Below are positions 12,771-25,364 of a DNA stretch of 64,000 nt, in pieces. This DNA comes from Nemopilema nomurai (taxonomy: Eukaryota; Cnidaria; Scyphozoa; Rhizostomeae; Rhizostomatidae), in the NCBI GenBank assembly GCA_003864495.1, contig ML133412.1, positions 434,001 through 498,000 on the forward strand, in the 5' to 3' direction. The notes beneath the pieces were generated by a model. The model saw nothing but the letters and a program-made list of their open reading frames with translations, ran no database searches and had not been told where the DNA came from. Both the position numbers and the translations under genes were made by a program. Positions within the stretch are counted from its first letter, which is position 1; each line of letters begins with the position of its first letter.

Positions 12771-13859
12771 TGTTGTTGTTGGATGTCGCTGCCTCTTACT
12801 CATTGAGGAGATTGGTGACTCAAAGTGACGAAATAGAGTGCAAAAGTGTGACGTCACCAAAGGCTTTATTAAGACTTTTTGAATTTTAACCATGTCACTT
12901 AAAATGAAATACTTCCAAATATGCAAGATTGGTTGGGATAAGAAATATTTGAAGTTTGCTAACAAATTGCTGTTTCTTGGGTCTGTTATGAACGTAAAAT
13001 TGTGAACAGAGACCAAAATCAAGAGGTTTGATGGGGTAAGAGCCAATACATATATGGTCATTTCTCTGCCAATTTGTATCACAACTGACTTGCATATTCA
13101 ATTTGACTTGCTGACTTGAATTTAGCATATTTAGTAGTATTTCATCATGCTTTTTCAGGTTATGGAATCAAACTCAAAAGTTTATAAAATAGATTTTTGT
13201 GGCATCATCACTTTAGTACTCTATAACAGTCACGTGAAAGCGATTGTGTGAATAAAAATGAAATCCTTTCTTCAGAAACGAATTTGATCAGTGCATTTGC
13301 AACGTAGCTTCGCATATGTATGTGCAAATCTTATTTCGCAACTATGAAAAAAATATGCGATGCTAAGATTGGTTTAATCGACGTATGATAATATTGTACA
13401 TGCATCGGTAGATCACATATCAATATATATTTCTATCTAACACACGTTTTGTTCAACCGTACAAAATTTGGACCTCTATTTCAAAAACTTTTCGGCTTAC
13501 ATAGCCAGAGAATCTCTAACCAAACGGCCAGGCACATTATGTGTCTAATGGGAACCCATAGGAATTCTAATCTACACGAGTGAAGAAATTGCCCACATCG
13601 GTCTTCAGATCTTCTGTATGATTTAGAGAATTTGTAAAAAGATTGATGCCTAAATGTGTTCACTTTTACTCAATTCAATGTTGTCTGAATTAGGGTACGT
13701 AGGAAAAATCAGTAGCTATTAACGGATGACACAGGCCAATGTAGCTATAAAAATTGCAGGGTTTTTCATGTCAAGCTGGATGAATTCTACTCAAGTTGAT
13801 TCGTTTAGGGCCATATACGCTGACATGCATATCAAAGCCTCCTTTTGGTACTTACCCAG
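12771..13859. other. Upstream region of the TBC gene, no gene seen
   Basis: This is the promoter side of the minus-strand TBC gene. The bases just upstream of the ATG are CAACAACAACA-like, a permissive leader. No TATA box or other element stands out, and no exon is supported on either strand. Confidence 0.45.
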
Positions 13860-14225
13860 CATTTTCATTTTAAATTCTTTATTCACGGTGGCCCAATCAG
13901 CCAAGAGTGGCTACTTTTCAGGGGGCCGTGGAAAAAACCTAATTAAAATGTTACTAAAATAACTCAAAAAGATTTACAATGTTAAATTAGATTAAATGAA
14001 AAATTAAAAGCTATTTACATTTCAGTCTACATTTAAAAGTAGACAGGAATGGGGCTAGCTTGACCCTATGTTTTAATTCATTCCAAACCTTTGCTCCACG
14101 GAACGAGAATGCTTTTTGGCCATTAATTGCTTTCAATTGTAGAGCAAGTAAGTCAGTCTTACAATTTCTCAAACTTACAATCTCCCACACCGAAGCGTTA
14201 CGAAATTGTAGTGTGTTGCCAATTG
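13860..14225 (-). mobile_element. 3' end of a CR1/L2-like LINE (reverse-transcriptase C-terminus plus 3' UTR)
   Basis: The minus-strand frame ending with a stop at 14011 contains KAFSFRGAKVWNELK followed by FLSTFKCRLKCK. This is the typical last segment of CR1/L2/jockey-type LINE polyproteins (RGA..WN.L then FK..LK). The downstream 3' UTR runs to about 13860 and contains a hairpin (CCACGGCCCCC..GGGCCACCGTG) followed by AATAAAG, a usual LINE 3' arrangement. It is 5'-truncated, and its 5' side meets a second LINE fragment on the opposite strand. Confidence 0.7.
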
Positions 14226-14640
14226 ATGAGATCAATCAGGAAGAGGCAGATTGAGTTTTTTGGGCACATGAAGAGGAAAGAAAGTCTTGAGAACTTGACA
14301 CTAACGGGAAGAATCGAGGGTAAAAGGAGCAGAGGAAGACTGCGGCTGACCTACTTAGGTAGTCTAAGCAAATGGATGGCAGCCCAACTGCCAGAGAGGG
14401 AGAGAGCAAAGGTGTCAGAACAAGTACTGATGAGAAGAACAAGGGATAGGAAGCTGTGGAGAACCATGATCGCCAGCGTCCTCGCCGGACATGGTACTTG
14501 GAGAGAGTGTGATGCCGCAACACGAATTCATATTTTCAGTTTTTCAGAACTCAGATTAGAAACCACTGGAAATCGTTTAACCAAGAGCGAAACAAAGTTC
14601 TCCCAGATTTGCGATAGGGCCTACTTTCGGTGTTAACTCT
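14190..14640 (+). mobile_element. C-terminal remnant of a LINE endonuclease/reverse-transcriptase ORF (RTE-like)
   Basis: The plus-strand frame from about 14200 carries IRKRQIEFFGHMKRKE, then GRIEGKRSRGRLRL and a W-containing stretch, ending near SVLAGHGTW. The pattern (IRKRQ..FFGH..R, then G.I.G.R.RGR) is typical of the extreme C-terminus of craniofacial-development-protein-2-like endonuclease-reverse transcriptases in invertebrate genomes. The reading frame stays open to 14636, beyond where the LINE similarity fades. Only the terminal ~120 residues remain. Mobility is impossible without the catalytic domains. Confidence 0.65.
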
Positions 14641-15887
14641 GAAAGGACATTGTCGTTTCTTACACCAACCAGCAAAATATTTCTAATATACAAATTCCAA
14701 GCAATATGAAGATTCCTTATCGGGTTGATAGGGGGTGCTCTCTCCTCGATTAGTTTATCTATTGTGAGAGCTCTTCCTTATGAAATTCCTCCCCATACAC
14801 AATTCTATACAAATATGTTGATTGCATAGTATTATTGTTTATTTTACATATATTTGTTGTCATTCATTTGAATTTTGTTTGTTGTGGGATATTAAAATTA
14901 AATAACTGAATTGACAGTATCAATTTGCTGGGCGATGAAGGTCCCAGAAGGAGCTAAGAACAATTTCTTGTTGAGCCTCACATCGAGTATGGGAGAAAAA
15001 AAGGCAGTTCAGTGCTAAATTATAAGCAACACGACGAAACTACGTACGAAATCTATTAAAGAATTATGCACAGTAGCCCACCCAAATAATTGAAAGGATA
15101 CAAGATTGATGGTGCCAACATTGAAAAAATTTCCTCCTAAAGAGTGTTGCTACTTCAATTATCGACAGGAACTTCTTTCCTATCGAGGAAATGTCGAGGC
15201 ACGAAAAACCATTGCCAGACAACCTTGAGATGATAAAGACTTAGCAATGTGCAAAGGGAAACTTTTGCGCTAATGACACTAGAAATGATATCAGAGAATT
15301 GCGCTACGATGAAGTAATCTTCTAGGATTCGAATTTCTCCTTCAAAAAATCTCTACTCGTTCTTGTCTTTGGGGTATAACAAACCCAGAATTAGGCTTGG
15401 AAGTTAAACCTACAATTCTCTTCAAAAACTTTACTCACGCTGAGGTACAAGGGCCGGCATAATTTGCTCAAAACATCGACATGGCAGTAATTCTAGCTTT
15501 TTTCAATGGTTCTTGGATTCTGATTAGTTTTTTGAAGCCCATATCACTACTCACTGGTCCAAATTAAGGGTCTTAATCAAACTGTCATGTTGTTACTATC
15601 TCAGATTAATATCGAAATGCATAAGATGAATTAAATTTAAAATCAATTATTGGCTAATCTTACTCTGTTTATCGCAACTGCAGAGGCTGTTTCTAGAAAA
15701 AGTACCACACATATCAAGGTTGGTACTATTTGACCTTAATCGCTTTATAAAATACGGGCCAGCTTCTATCAAAAGTACCAATACTGACTCTAAATGCTTT
15801 AGGACATCAGCATAATGTTGCAAGCAATGACAGATAAGTCAATGACATGGACGAATTTCTAGTTCAGTTCAAAATAAACGATTGCAT
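14641..15887. other. Intergenic between the LINE remnants and the RAB21 3' end
   Basis: No exon is supported on either strand; only short ORFs are present. It forms part of the spacer between RAB21 and the downstream TBC gene. Confidence 0.45.
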
Positions 15888-15893
15888 TTTATT
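15888..15893 (-). terminator. RAB21: Polyadenylation signal AATAAA of RAB21
   Basis: Canonical AATAAA on the minus strand, about 10 nt after the RAB21 stop codon. This is unusually close; a second signal farther downstream may be used instead. Confidence 0.4.
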
Positions 15894-15902
15894 CATGATT
15901 AA

Positions 15903-18900
15903 TCAGCAACAACCACCTCCAGATTTCCTTCGTGGTTCGTCATCTACAACAACAACATTCTTTTTACGTGCATTCTGAGCTTGCTGTGCGGATGAACCTT
16001 TAGCAGTTAATTCAATTTCATCTTGGGTTTGTTTCTGAACCATTGCTGTAAAAAAAAAGTAACATAAAAACTTGGTATAAAATCTCCTGAAATTTCCACA
16101 AATTAATAGCCTCTTTGCTTCCATATCGAATGCCTTTATTTCTGACTGCATGAATATATCTCTTAAATTTCATCCAGATTTTGGTGAAACTCCTATAATA
16201 CTCGGATCTGCAAAGATCATGGTAGAGAATGGATAGAACAAAGCTGCATATAAAATCTCCTGAAATTTCCACAAATTAATAGCCTCTTTTCTCCCATATC
16301 AAATGCCTTTATTTCTGACTGCATGAATATATCTCTTAAATTTCATCCAGATTTTGGTGAAACTCCTATAATACTCGGATCTGCAAAGATCAGGTAGAAA
16401 TGGATAGAACAAAGCTGCATAAAAATCTCCTGAAATTTCCACAAATATAGCCTATAATGCCTTATTCTGACTGCTGAATAATCTCTTAATTTCATCCAGT
16501 TTGCAAACTCCTAAATACTCGATCTGCAAAGATGATGTAGAGAATGATAAACAAAGCTGTTTATGCAAATTTAGTTCAGATGCATACTTTTAACTTTTGT
16601 AATTTGTAAATATTAGGATAACTGCATTGTTCATGTATTTGACCATTCATAGGATGAGATTAAGCATTTGCTAACATACAAAAAAGGCTCACAAATCGAT
16701 TTTTAAAGATAAACATTGCAACATCTGAAGATGATGTTAAGTTCTGAAGATGATAAAGAACTCTTTACCCTATCCTGTCATTATTTAATGAAGTTTTCAA
16801 GGCATAGAGAAATATAATAATGTAAAGGTTATGTAGCATGTTTAATCACAATTCCTAAAAGTAAAGCAGGAGAATGTCAGTATTTTTTATAGCATTTCCG
16901 CATTGCATTAAGAGAAGTTCTTGTTTCTAAAGTTCAAACAGCTACATCAGACCAAAGTATGTTTCTGTTACTTTGAAAAAGGACGTGGAAAATAACTAAA
17001 ACATCAACTTACTTTTGGCTAGGTCTAAGAAGAGTTCATCAATGCCTTTATTGAGCTTTGCAGAAGTATGGAAATGTTTTGCACCAACTGACTTTGCATA
17101 ACTTTGAGAAAGACAAACAATTTTCAGATTAAAAATGTGTTTAAACTACCCAATAAAAAATTGACATAATATGAATAGGTTGAACTATGCAATTAAAAAG
17201 CTTCTCATAATTAGGGTTAAAAGATAGGCATGGAAGCAAACAAGCATGCGTTCCTGTTAATGCTAACAAGTATTTTCACCATCAAACTTCAAATGAGGAC
17301 TTAACAGCAGAACCACAACTGTCACTTGCTCAAAAGACTTTTTCAAATAACATTTCTAGAGGTATTACAATGTTTTAAATAATCAAATCTCAATAATTAA
17401 ATATAAATATGCAAATTGATAACCCTTAGATATATTTTGGGATGAACTGATGTTTGCAAGTATGGAGCAATACATTTATAGGCCACAAGTAAGAATGATC
17501 ATATATTGTAGGACAGGGCTATTTGACTAGAAACATTATGTATTTAGCAGACAAGAAACAATGATGACTCACTCCTCTGCAACTTGGGCATCAACATGTC
17601 TATCTTTTTCAAGGTCAATCTTATTGCCTGCAACGTAATGAACAAAGCTTTCTAAATTTGGGATACAGTCAATTCACAAATATATTACAAAAACTTTAGC
17701 ATGCTAGCATTGTTATAGAATAATAGGTTGATTTGTTTGTTTGTTTTTCCAGAACTAAGACATGGCTTTGATTTTTCTGCCAAAACAAAGACTGCTGGAA
17801 GATAGGAGCACAAGATATCATGGAATTCAATCTTAATAAGTCACTTACACAGTGTCCCTAAACATATATAGAAAGTAATTAAATTCATTAATTTGCTTTT
17901 GCAAAATGCTACAAACAAGGGCATACTCTGCAGTTTGTTAAAATAAAATATTCTCTAAAGTGCTACATTTTTTCTTTCTGAATGGGTTTGGCTTTAAAAT
18001 ATTTTCTTCCCCAACTTAGGCCCAATAACTGACAAGCACAACAGACAATTATACTGCATCATATCAGTTTAATGCATTTGAGTTACATGACAGGGTATGT
18101 AAAATTTTACCTGCAATACATAAGCATATATCATCGCCAAGCATTTTCCTCAATTCTTTCACCCAGTTTTTCACCTGCAAATAAGTAACTTACTTGTTTA
18201 TCAAATTGTGAAATATCTGTGCATCAGAGGTGTACGAATTAGGCCAAACAAAAAAAATTATTTAAATGTAACACATTCTGGAATCAAACATAAATATTTT
18301 GATAGGCGCACACCTTCACTAAGACATTATGAATTGATAACCTTCATCATCATATTATAACTTGTATAGGTTCTCCATTGAAAAAATATCAGAACTTGTA
18401 TGAGCCAAAATATTTATAATAATCTTTGCTAATTACAAAACACTGGTAATATCACATTTACTAAGTGTGCTTTCAACTTCCTAGACTAGAGATGCATTGT
18501 GAGAAATAGATGCGTAATACCTTTAAAAATGAGTCCTCATCTGCTATATCATAAACCAAAATTGCACCATTACTATATGAAAAAAACAAAATTTTCAGAT
18601 ATACAATTGGTGAAACAATAAACTCATAATACTTAAAACTATGCACACCTTTATTTTACACCATTTCTGGAACATATACTCAATATCAAATATAAGCTAG
18701 CCTAAACAATACAAGCACATTACATATTCTCACAGATTAAGAGCAGGATTTTCCCTCAACAAAAACATGTGAACATAAGCACAATTTAATCTACAGGATG
18801 AAAAATTTCCTATAAATGCAAAATTTCTCTACAAGCCTGTTTATCAATAGATCATAATCTGTGTGTTGGATATCTGTTTAAGGAAAAAGACATTTAGATA

Positions 18901-20624
18901 AGCAATTATTTATTTCAATACTTATTTACCTATCTCTATAATAAATAGGTCCAAGGGCATGGAATCTTTCCTGTCCAGCTGTATCCTAGAAAGATGGAAA
19001 CTAAATTAACAAACACACTGGACTCAAGTACAAAATGATTATGAGAAAGGAGTATATCCATAGGTATATGTGTGTGTGTTACCAGTAAGAATAAGTTTCA
19101 AGTTCAGATAGTGAACAGATCCACATGAACTTCCAACAACTCAATTTAACTTCAATAACTCTTTTCTCAAATCAACTTTCAATTTAAAAAACAAAGCTCT
19201 CTTGTCTGATGTCCTCATGGGTGTAAAATAATTGAAAACACATCAAAATGGATAATGCTAAACAACAAAAATATATTATCAAGACAAGGCAAAACAGCAC
19301 TGAAACGAATGTGTGGCAATTTGATGCTGGAAAATATATATCAGGGGATTGTTGAGGCTTAGGTATTTGTGGTCATCAAGCTCTTAAGCAAAATCAGTTT
19401 CTTTTTATAACATTCATGTTACTCCATCTATCAAGTAACAGTTACATTTCTATCATTCAAAAATTGTATTTGCTTATTCTCAACTGACTTTGATGAATAG
19501 TATTCTATACTCCTTGCAATGCAATTTTCATCATAAATTTAGTGCACTGCAGAGTGCAAAGGACATGCCTTGTATGATAAAGGGAGGTTTGGGTGAAAAA
19601 TTTTGATGATCAAAAGTAAATGATACATTATAGAATAATTACATTGATCAAAAGTAAATTATACATTATATAATAAGTATATTCGAATAGAGATAGTGTC
19701 TTTTCATTTGCCTTTACACTTTTGTATATAATTTCAGTATGCTTGTGTGTTATAATGAACTGATTAGAGATTTCGTATGAGTGTAGAAGAAATATGGCCG
19801 CATATATGCTCTGTGGAAGCTTCCATTTTCTAAGTCTAAATTAACATGCAACTTTTTCCCAGATCTTCCTCTACAGTAGGTTTTTAGAAGCTAGACCTAT
19901 TGCATTATGGAACTTCAAGAGAACATACATACCCATATTGTGAGGTTTATCCGTTTGCCATCTATATTAAGCTTCCGATTAAGAAATGATGCCTTTAAAC
20001 AGAAAGGGGGGAATAAAAATTATGATTTATCATGCGCTGCCGCTGACAGCAAGCAAATGCAAGATAGGTACATAAGTTTTAATTAACTACAGTGAAGTCC
20101 TGCCTTTAAGGAACTCATTTCACAAAAACTGCCTGATTGGTTTCTTGTTTGCAAATATACTTTTTCAAAGCAGGGTATATGTACCATAATATAGGAAATA
20201 TGTCTGTATGTGCAAAGTGCCCCTAAAAATAATGGAATCACTTCAAAGTTACATTTCAAAGCAAATAAAATGTTACACGCGTAAACCTTATTCATGATCC
20301 CTTTGGAGACACAAATTGAGCAAATGATTCCACAGTATATAGTAAGGACAAAGCTACAAGCAAATTTGACTTCATATATAAATAGAATACATAAATATAT
20401 GTTCTGCTGTATTTTAGGCTTCGTCATATTCTAAATGTATAGTGATTAATTTTCAATTGCAACTAAATTCCAAAATTTCAATAAGTTTAACTTACTTGAA
20501 GTGTCTGTAAATGCTTGTCATTGAATTTATCTTGACAGTATCGCAAAACAAGACTGGTTTTGCCAACACAACCTTCGCCAAGAAGTACTATCTTGAAGTG
20601 GTTCTTCTTTCCTGCAGCAGCCAT
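15903..20624 (-). CDS. RAB21: Rab GTPase RAB21 (8 coding exons, complete, 215 aa)
   Basis: Small GTPase of early endosomes, known in animals for integrin trafficking and endosomal sorting. Exons in transcript order: 20624-20496, 19992-19933, 18985-18930, 18572-18521, 18174-18111, 17627-17573, 17101-17013, 16045-15903. They total 648 nt with every phase consistent. All GTPase motifs are present: P-loop GEGCVGKT (16-23), DTAGQE (64-69), NKID (122-125) and TSAK (151-154). The stretch ERFHALGPIYYRDSNGAI and VKNWVKELRKMLG identify RAB21 rather than other Rab5-group members. The C-terminus ends in GGGCC, so both prenylated cysteines are the last two residues; human RAB21 has a few residues after the CC as I recall it. 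The divergent region is limited to the N-terminus (shorter than human) and the hypervariable tail (about 173-210). Upstream lies no other minus-strand gene; downstream on the same strand is the TBC-type GAP gene. Confidence 0.96.
16079..16563. repeat. Three-copy tandem repeat, ~173-bp unit, in RAB21 intron 7
   Basis: The unit starting AAAATCTCCTGAAATTTCC begins at about 16079, 16252 and 16422. The first two copies are almost identical over 173 bp. The third is the same sequence in the same order but has lost many single bases scattered along it, giving a shorter unit. There is no coding potential; short ORFs here are overlaps of the repeat. Confidence 0.85.
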
Positions 20625-22773
20625 TAAGATTGCATCTACTAAGAGTTCATTAATACCTTTGTGTTTCGAATTAAGAACAGTGAACCAGAAGGCAGAATAC
20701 GAGCAAGACAGTATCTTTCAGTCAAATGGCCTAAGCGAAGGGAGGAGGATTTACAACAATCGTCTGAATGGTTGCTTTCGTTGCGAATCACAGCATGAAT
20801 TACAAGGACAGCCCTGCCCTTGAACTAATTTCCTACTCCAGATTACAAAATTGCCAAATCCAATTTGTGTATAGAGGTTGAGGATAATGCCAAAATTCGT
20901 TTTCCCTGTTACAACTTCTCTTGGTCAGACTTGTTAACTGCGAATCATCAGTTTTTCATGGAACACATCCCACAGCCCTCGGGTCTGGAGAAGTAACGCG
21001 ATGAGCGCGGGAAAGCACGTGCCAAACACGAGCAATGTTCGGTAGGCAGCAGACAGAAGGTGACCTTTCAGCATTTAGTAACACAAACTTGGTTGGTTCA
21101 AGATTGTCAAATATCGCAAGCTTCTTATCTGCAAACAATAAGTCTAAGATCGTAGGGACTGCAAAATGGCTGCTGGCATTTCGGAGTTTCCTAGATAGAA
21201 TACACCAGGTACGCCAGTGACGTAGCCAAGGGGGGGATGATGGACCCACCTCTAGTTGTCTGCACCATCCACATAAATTGGATTCAAGTGAAAGTGGGAA
21301 GACGCGTTAGAAGATATAAATCCGTTCCTGAAGAAGCTGATAGCGGAAACTACTGTCTTTCCACGAATACAAACTTTTTCCAGGTCTTGGGTGCAGAAAC
21401 AAAGAAGAGAAAGGAAAATGATGTCAGGGGTCCGTATTTGCCATACCCTCTGAAAAAAATTATGCGAAAGTGATTCTGAGTCCCTGTACCCCAAACTTCA
21501 AAAGGTAACACAGATTGCAGCAACAATTCCTAATATAATAGCATATTGCGAGAAATTATACATCAGTGTAATGAAAAATTGCCTCCATATAATTGGGCAT
21601 TAATAAGTAGCAAGAGAGACATTTCCTTAGACGTTGAACTGACAGTGCTAGTAGATTGACTTGCTGTAAAGCCAAGAAAAGTAACAATGTACCTGATGAA
21701 TGAAGTGCTGAATTGTTTTTATGATCTGGGTCTCTTTTCGCTCCCAAGTTATTACGTTTGTGCGTCTCAATTTCAGTTTCATTGTTAACATATTTCTCGT
21801 ACGGAATACACTTTAAAGGGTACAAAAATGTTGGGTCTGTTTTCGTGGCAGTATATCAATCGCTTGTTTGCTAAAAGCAGATATGAGTCAACCTTGGGTA
21901 CCAGACTCACTATATACTATAAAATACTAGGGTCTGGTACCCAGTGGTGAAAGTTTGATGAATTTCTTCGAAGACACAACTTTGGTTTAAAATATAGATA
22001 TTACGTAATGCGCGAATAATATTTTTTCGATTATTATTGTTGAGATGATGTCACAAGGCTTGTACCTTAACTTCCTATGTCTCATCTTAGGCTAAATCGG
22101 GTCATAGCAAGAATTATGCTTCGTTTGAGCTAGTCGAAGCTACCCATTAAGAAGAATTTGCTGTTGCTTTATCATTTCTGCATCTAAGGTCTTGTAACGA
22201 AACATACCCCCTCTCTCCAAATTTTTGTGTGGAGCAAAAAATTTCTCAAGGTCATGTACATTAAATAGAAAGAAGTAAAAGTAAGCTCGTAATATTTACA
22301 TTTTGCAACCCCTCTACTTTTTATTACAAATCGCCAGCCCTGCTTTTAGGATCAACGAAAATTGTTCATGTCCACTTTTTAAATTCCCCTACCTGCAACC
22401 AATCACAACTAAGTAAAGCAAATAAATACACGTGAATATGAAGGTTTCACAACAAATAACTTGAATCTAGTTGATAGCAAAATTCTTAGAGGAAGAGTGC
22501 GAGGGATTGAAATTAGTGTAGAGATTTATATGCGAGCATAAAGATTTCGGCAATAGATTACTCTGCTTGCCTTGGGGCTTAAAGAAGGTGAATAAATTTT
22601 CGTCGCCACAATTTTGAGATGTAAACAGTTAACTAAAACTGTCATCATGGAGTTAACTGGACAATTCTTCTTATTAACAATGAAAAGAAGCAATAAAATT
22701 TTTTCCCCTTAGGTTAATATGTTAGGAAATTAGCAAAAAACCATAGAATGCCAATTTTCGTTTTGCAAAGGCA
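20625..22773. other. RAB21 upstream region and intergenic DNA
   Basis: This is the promoter side of RAB21. No TATA box or obvious regulatory motif can be defended. At 21214 the string CAGTGACGTAGCCAAGG followed by a G-run resembles a terminal end of hAT-type DNA transposons, but no matching opposite end was found. ORFs of 80-100 codons on both strands at 20950-21500 overlap each other and have no recognisable product. Confidence 0.4.
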
Positions 22774-22959
22774 AATGCACCATAGTCACAAGAGAGAGAT
22801 AGTCTGGAAGCGAACAATGCGCTATTGTTCTAGCTCTTTGATAAAGATTTTCCTAGCGCCCGGACCTCCCAAGGTGCACACGTTTTGTGCGTCGTGTTGT
22901 TTTGTGGTGTATGGTGTATGGTTTTAATTGCCTTCCGAGTATCTTCGCAGTTTTTCCAA

Positions 22960-23798
22960 ATGCCTGAAGCAAATTGTTCGATCTTTGGATGTTCAACATC
23001 AAGAAGAAATAAAGAGTTTAGTATTTTTAAGATTCCTTTGCCATATAGCGAAACCAACAAGAAATGGAAAAGTGAATTGATTAACGCAGTGGAGTAACTT
23101 AGCATTTTTCTTTGCGGGGGTGTTCATAAGATTTTGCCCGATATTCTCGCCACTGCCCAACTAAAATGTTATGAGATCTGTTTTGGGAGAAGCCTTCGTG
23201 GTATTCCTTCCATGTTTTAAAATATTTATGAAATTTGTTGTAAATGTAATTTTCTGACATTTTATGTATTTTTGTTTCGTTTTGTATTGGCCTTTGAACC
23301 ATAAGTCAATGCCTTGTTGTTCATATGTTTATTATGAGGTCAGTTCACGAGTAGACAATTTGCAGTTCTGTCGCGTTAACTTCCTTTCGTAAAATATTGC
23401 AATGGCAACGAGGATAAGCGACTGTTAACAGCAGATGATTTTATTAAGGTTCCTTCGAAAATGAGCCTTTGGGTTTCGTCGTCCAGACACTGGTAAAATT
23501 GTGGCATCCAGGATGGCTAGACCACTGATGCTGGTACTGGACTCATTTAAAATCATGATGAAAAATGTATTACTGGGTCGCAAAAAACCAACGCTAGTTT
23601 TCAAGAGTGGTTAGCTAATAGGCGTTTAGGCTGGTGGAGTCACTCCAAATATTGATTTATTTAAAATATCGACGAAGAAGGACTAACGTCACTAAAGATC
23701 GGGTCATTGATCAGAACCTCTAGCGTCAAATTGATACAAACAAAATATATATTTGTGAAAGACACTTCTCCGAGGATCAGCTCTGGATTTGTACCTAA
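22960..23798 (+). pseudogene. Broken THAP zinc-finger domain of the transposon
   Basis: The first piece (22960-23093, ATG start) encodes MPEANCSIFGCSTSRRN, then FSIFKIP and KKWKSELINAV: the first zinc ligands (CX4C), the conserved proline and the conserved tryptophan of a THAP domain. A GTAACT donor follows. The second piece (about 23678-23798) encodes TNVTKDRVIDQNL, a stop (TAG), then RQIDTNKIYICERHFSEDQ, which supplies the CX2H ligands. Together this is the C2CH pattern of THAP DNA-binding domains, with an in-frame stop in the second piece and a TAA soon after. The exon 2 acceptor is a guess (AG at 23676-23677 or 23679-23680). No continuation into a transposase core was found. Confidence 0.7.
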
Positions 23799-24699
23799 TA
23801 TTTATGTTTTCTTTATCTATAACTGCTCAAAGCTTTTGATATTTGCTCTCTGATCTGTTCTGTGTCCAGTCTGCAGCAGGGCATTTTGTAACATACTGAG
23901 TGGTGGGGGAATTGCCCCACCGGGCCCTACGAGTTCCCCACCACTGAAAAGGAAAATGCTACATTTGCCCCAAATGTCGGCCATTTTGTGGCCCTTAGAG
24001 ATAAAAGTAACCGGTGTTTCAAAAGGTTGGTAAAAGTTTTGGGGCTCAATCAATTTTGATAGTTTATATTACTATATTTCTCATTCATCCACCTTTTAAC
24101 TCGATTCATTGCTCGATTTACCAAAATCTTAGTGTTTCCTTGCATTTTTCAACCTTACTCAGACTGAGATATTGCCTTAAAATTAGTATATCACGTCGTG
24201 TCTCGTGTTTTGAGCCCATTCTTAGCATAATAGCCACCAGTGCTTACGGTTGCGTCATATCTTGGAGGCAAAATACTCAACCCTAAAATAGTTCAGTATA
24301 TAGCACAATCTGAAGTCGCAATCCTAAGAGTTCACGTCATTTCTGGTAGTGTAAAAGTGTAACGGTTGGCTTAGTGTGTAATATGTTTCGTAATATCTCA
24401 GTTGCGTGTTAAAGTCGCATGTGCTGTTGAGTCATGTTGTCAGTTAACGCCATTCTAATGGCAATGTGTTTGTTTGTCAACATGTATCGTGACGTTCGTA
24501 TTGTTCTCTTAATTATCTTCCGTTCATGTTATGTTGTGCGTTGTCTTGCTTACTGTTGCTATGTCTTGCTGTTGAATGAATATAGACAACATCGGAATAG
24601 CGTCTCTCTCTTATGCTCCTAGTTTCGTTACATAAGTATGGGCCCTTTAGAAAGATGTCCCACCACTCAAAAATCCTTAAAAATGCCCTGGTCTGCAGA

Positions 24700-24812
24700 G
24701 TATGGCACTTTTCGACGAGATCGCCGGTGTGCACGAGCAAAAAGCCTGGTGTGCCGGTGTGCACCACCAACAATTTCTGGTGTGCTGGTGTGCACCAGCT
24801 TTTTCCCTTGTT
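24700..24812. repeat. Short direct repeats of a TGTGCACCA-type motif
   Basis: Within the transposon, GCCGGTGTGCAC and close variants (GGTGTGCACCA, GCTGGTGTGCACCAG) recur at about 24722, 24752 and 24784, roughly 31 bp apart. This resembles the subterminal repeats of DNA transposons, where transposase or host factors bind, but it is about 1 kb from the nearest end. Confidence 0.5.
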
Positions 24813-25364
24813 GTGGTTAAAATTTGTAAATTTGCATTTCACTTTAAAAATGCGAAAAAGCCCTTGTCTTTTTCTTTTGCCCGCCCTTTCTTCTTTTTGT
24901 CTGGGTCATTCCGGAAGCCCATTAGCAATGTGGGAGACTTAATAAAGACTGATGTCCAGGAATTTGTTTGGAAATAAAATTGTCTCAAAAATTTTTGGTT
25001 AAGTAGGTAATCATTAAAATAGAATAAGGACATTCGCACATTCGTGCTGACAACGTTTGCTCTCGGACTGTCACTTAAAACCTTTGCTAGCAAGTCTTAT
25101 GATTTAAGAAGCTGCCAACCTCCCAGTCCCAGATCTAGCATTATAAAATGAGTGAATATACAAAATCCTAGCCTTGCTATTCTCGATTTCGACCATAATT
25201 CAACAGCATCATCATTTGTGAACATAAATCATTCCTTCGAAAATCGTTCTCGCAAACTTGAGGGAAAGGATTCATCTGAAGAGATCTTTTCGGCGCATTT
25301 CAATACGATGGCTTTGAGCTGTAGTGGATGAAGCTTTTGACGACTTATTTAATCGGCAGAATAG

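Noticed and set aside
14236..14523. 95-codon minus-strand ORF
   Set aside because: It is the antisense shadow of the plus-strand LINE remnant.
21214..21240. hAT-type transposon end (CAGTGACGTAGCCAAGG plus G-run)
   Set aside because: No matching inverted end or target duplication was found in the window.
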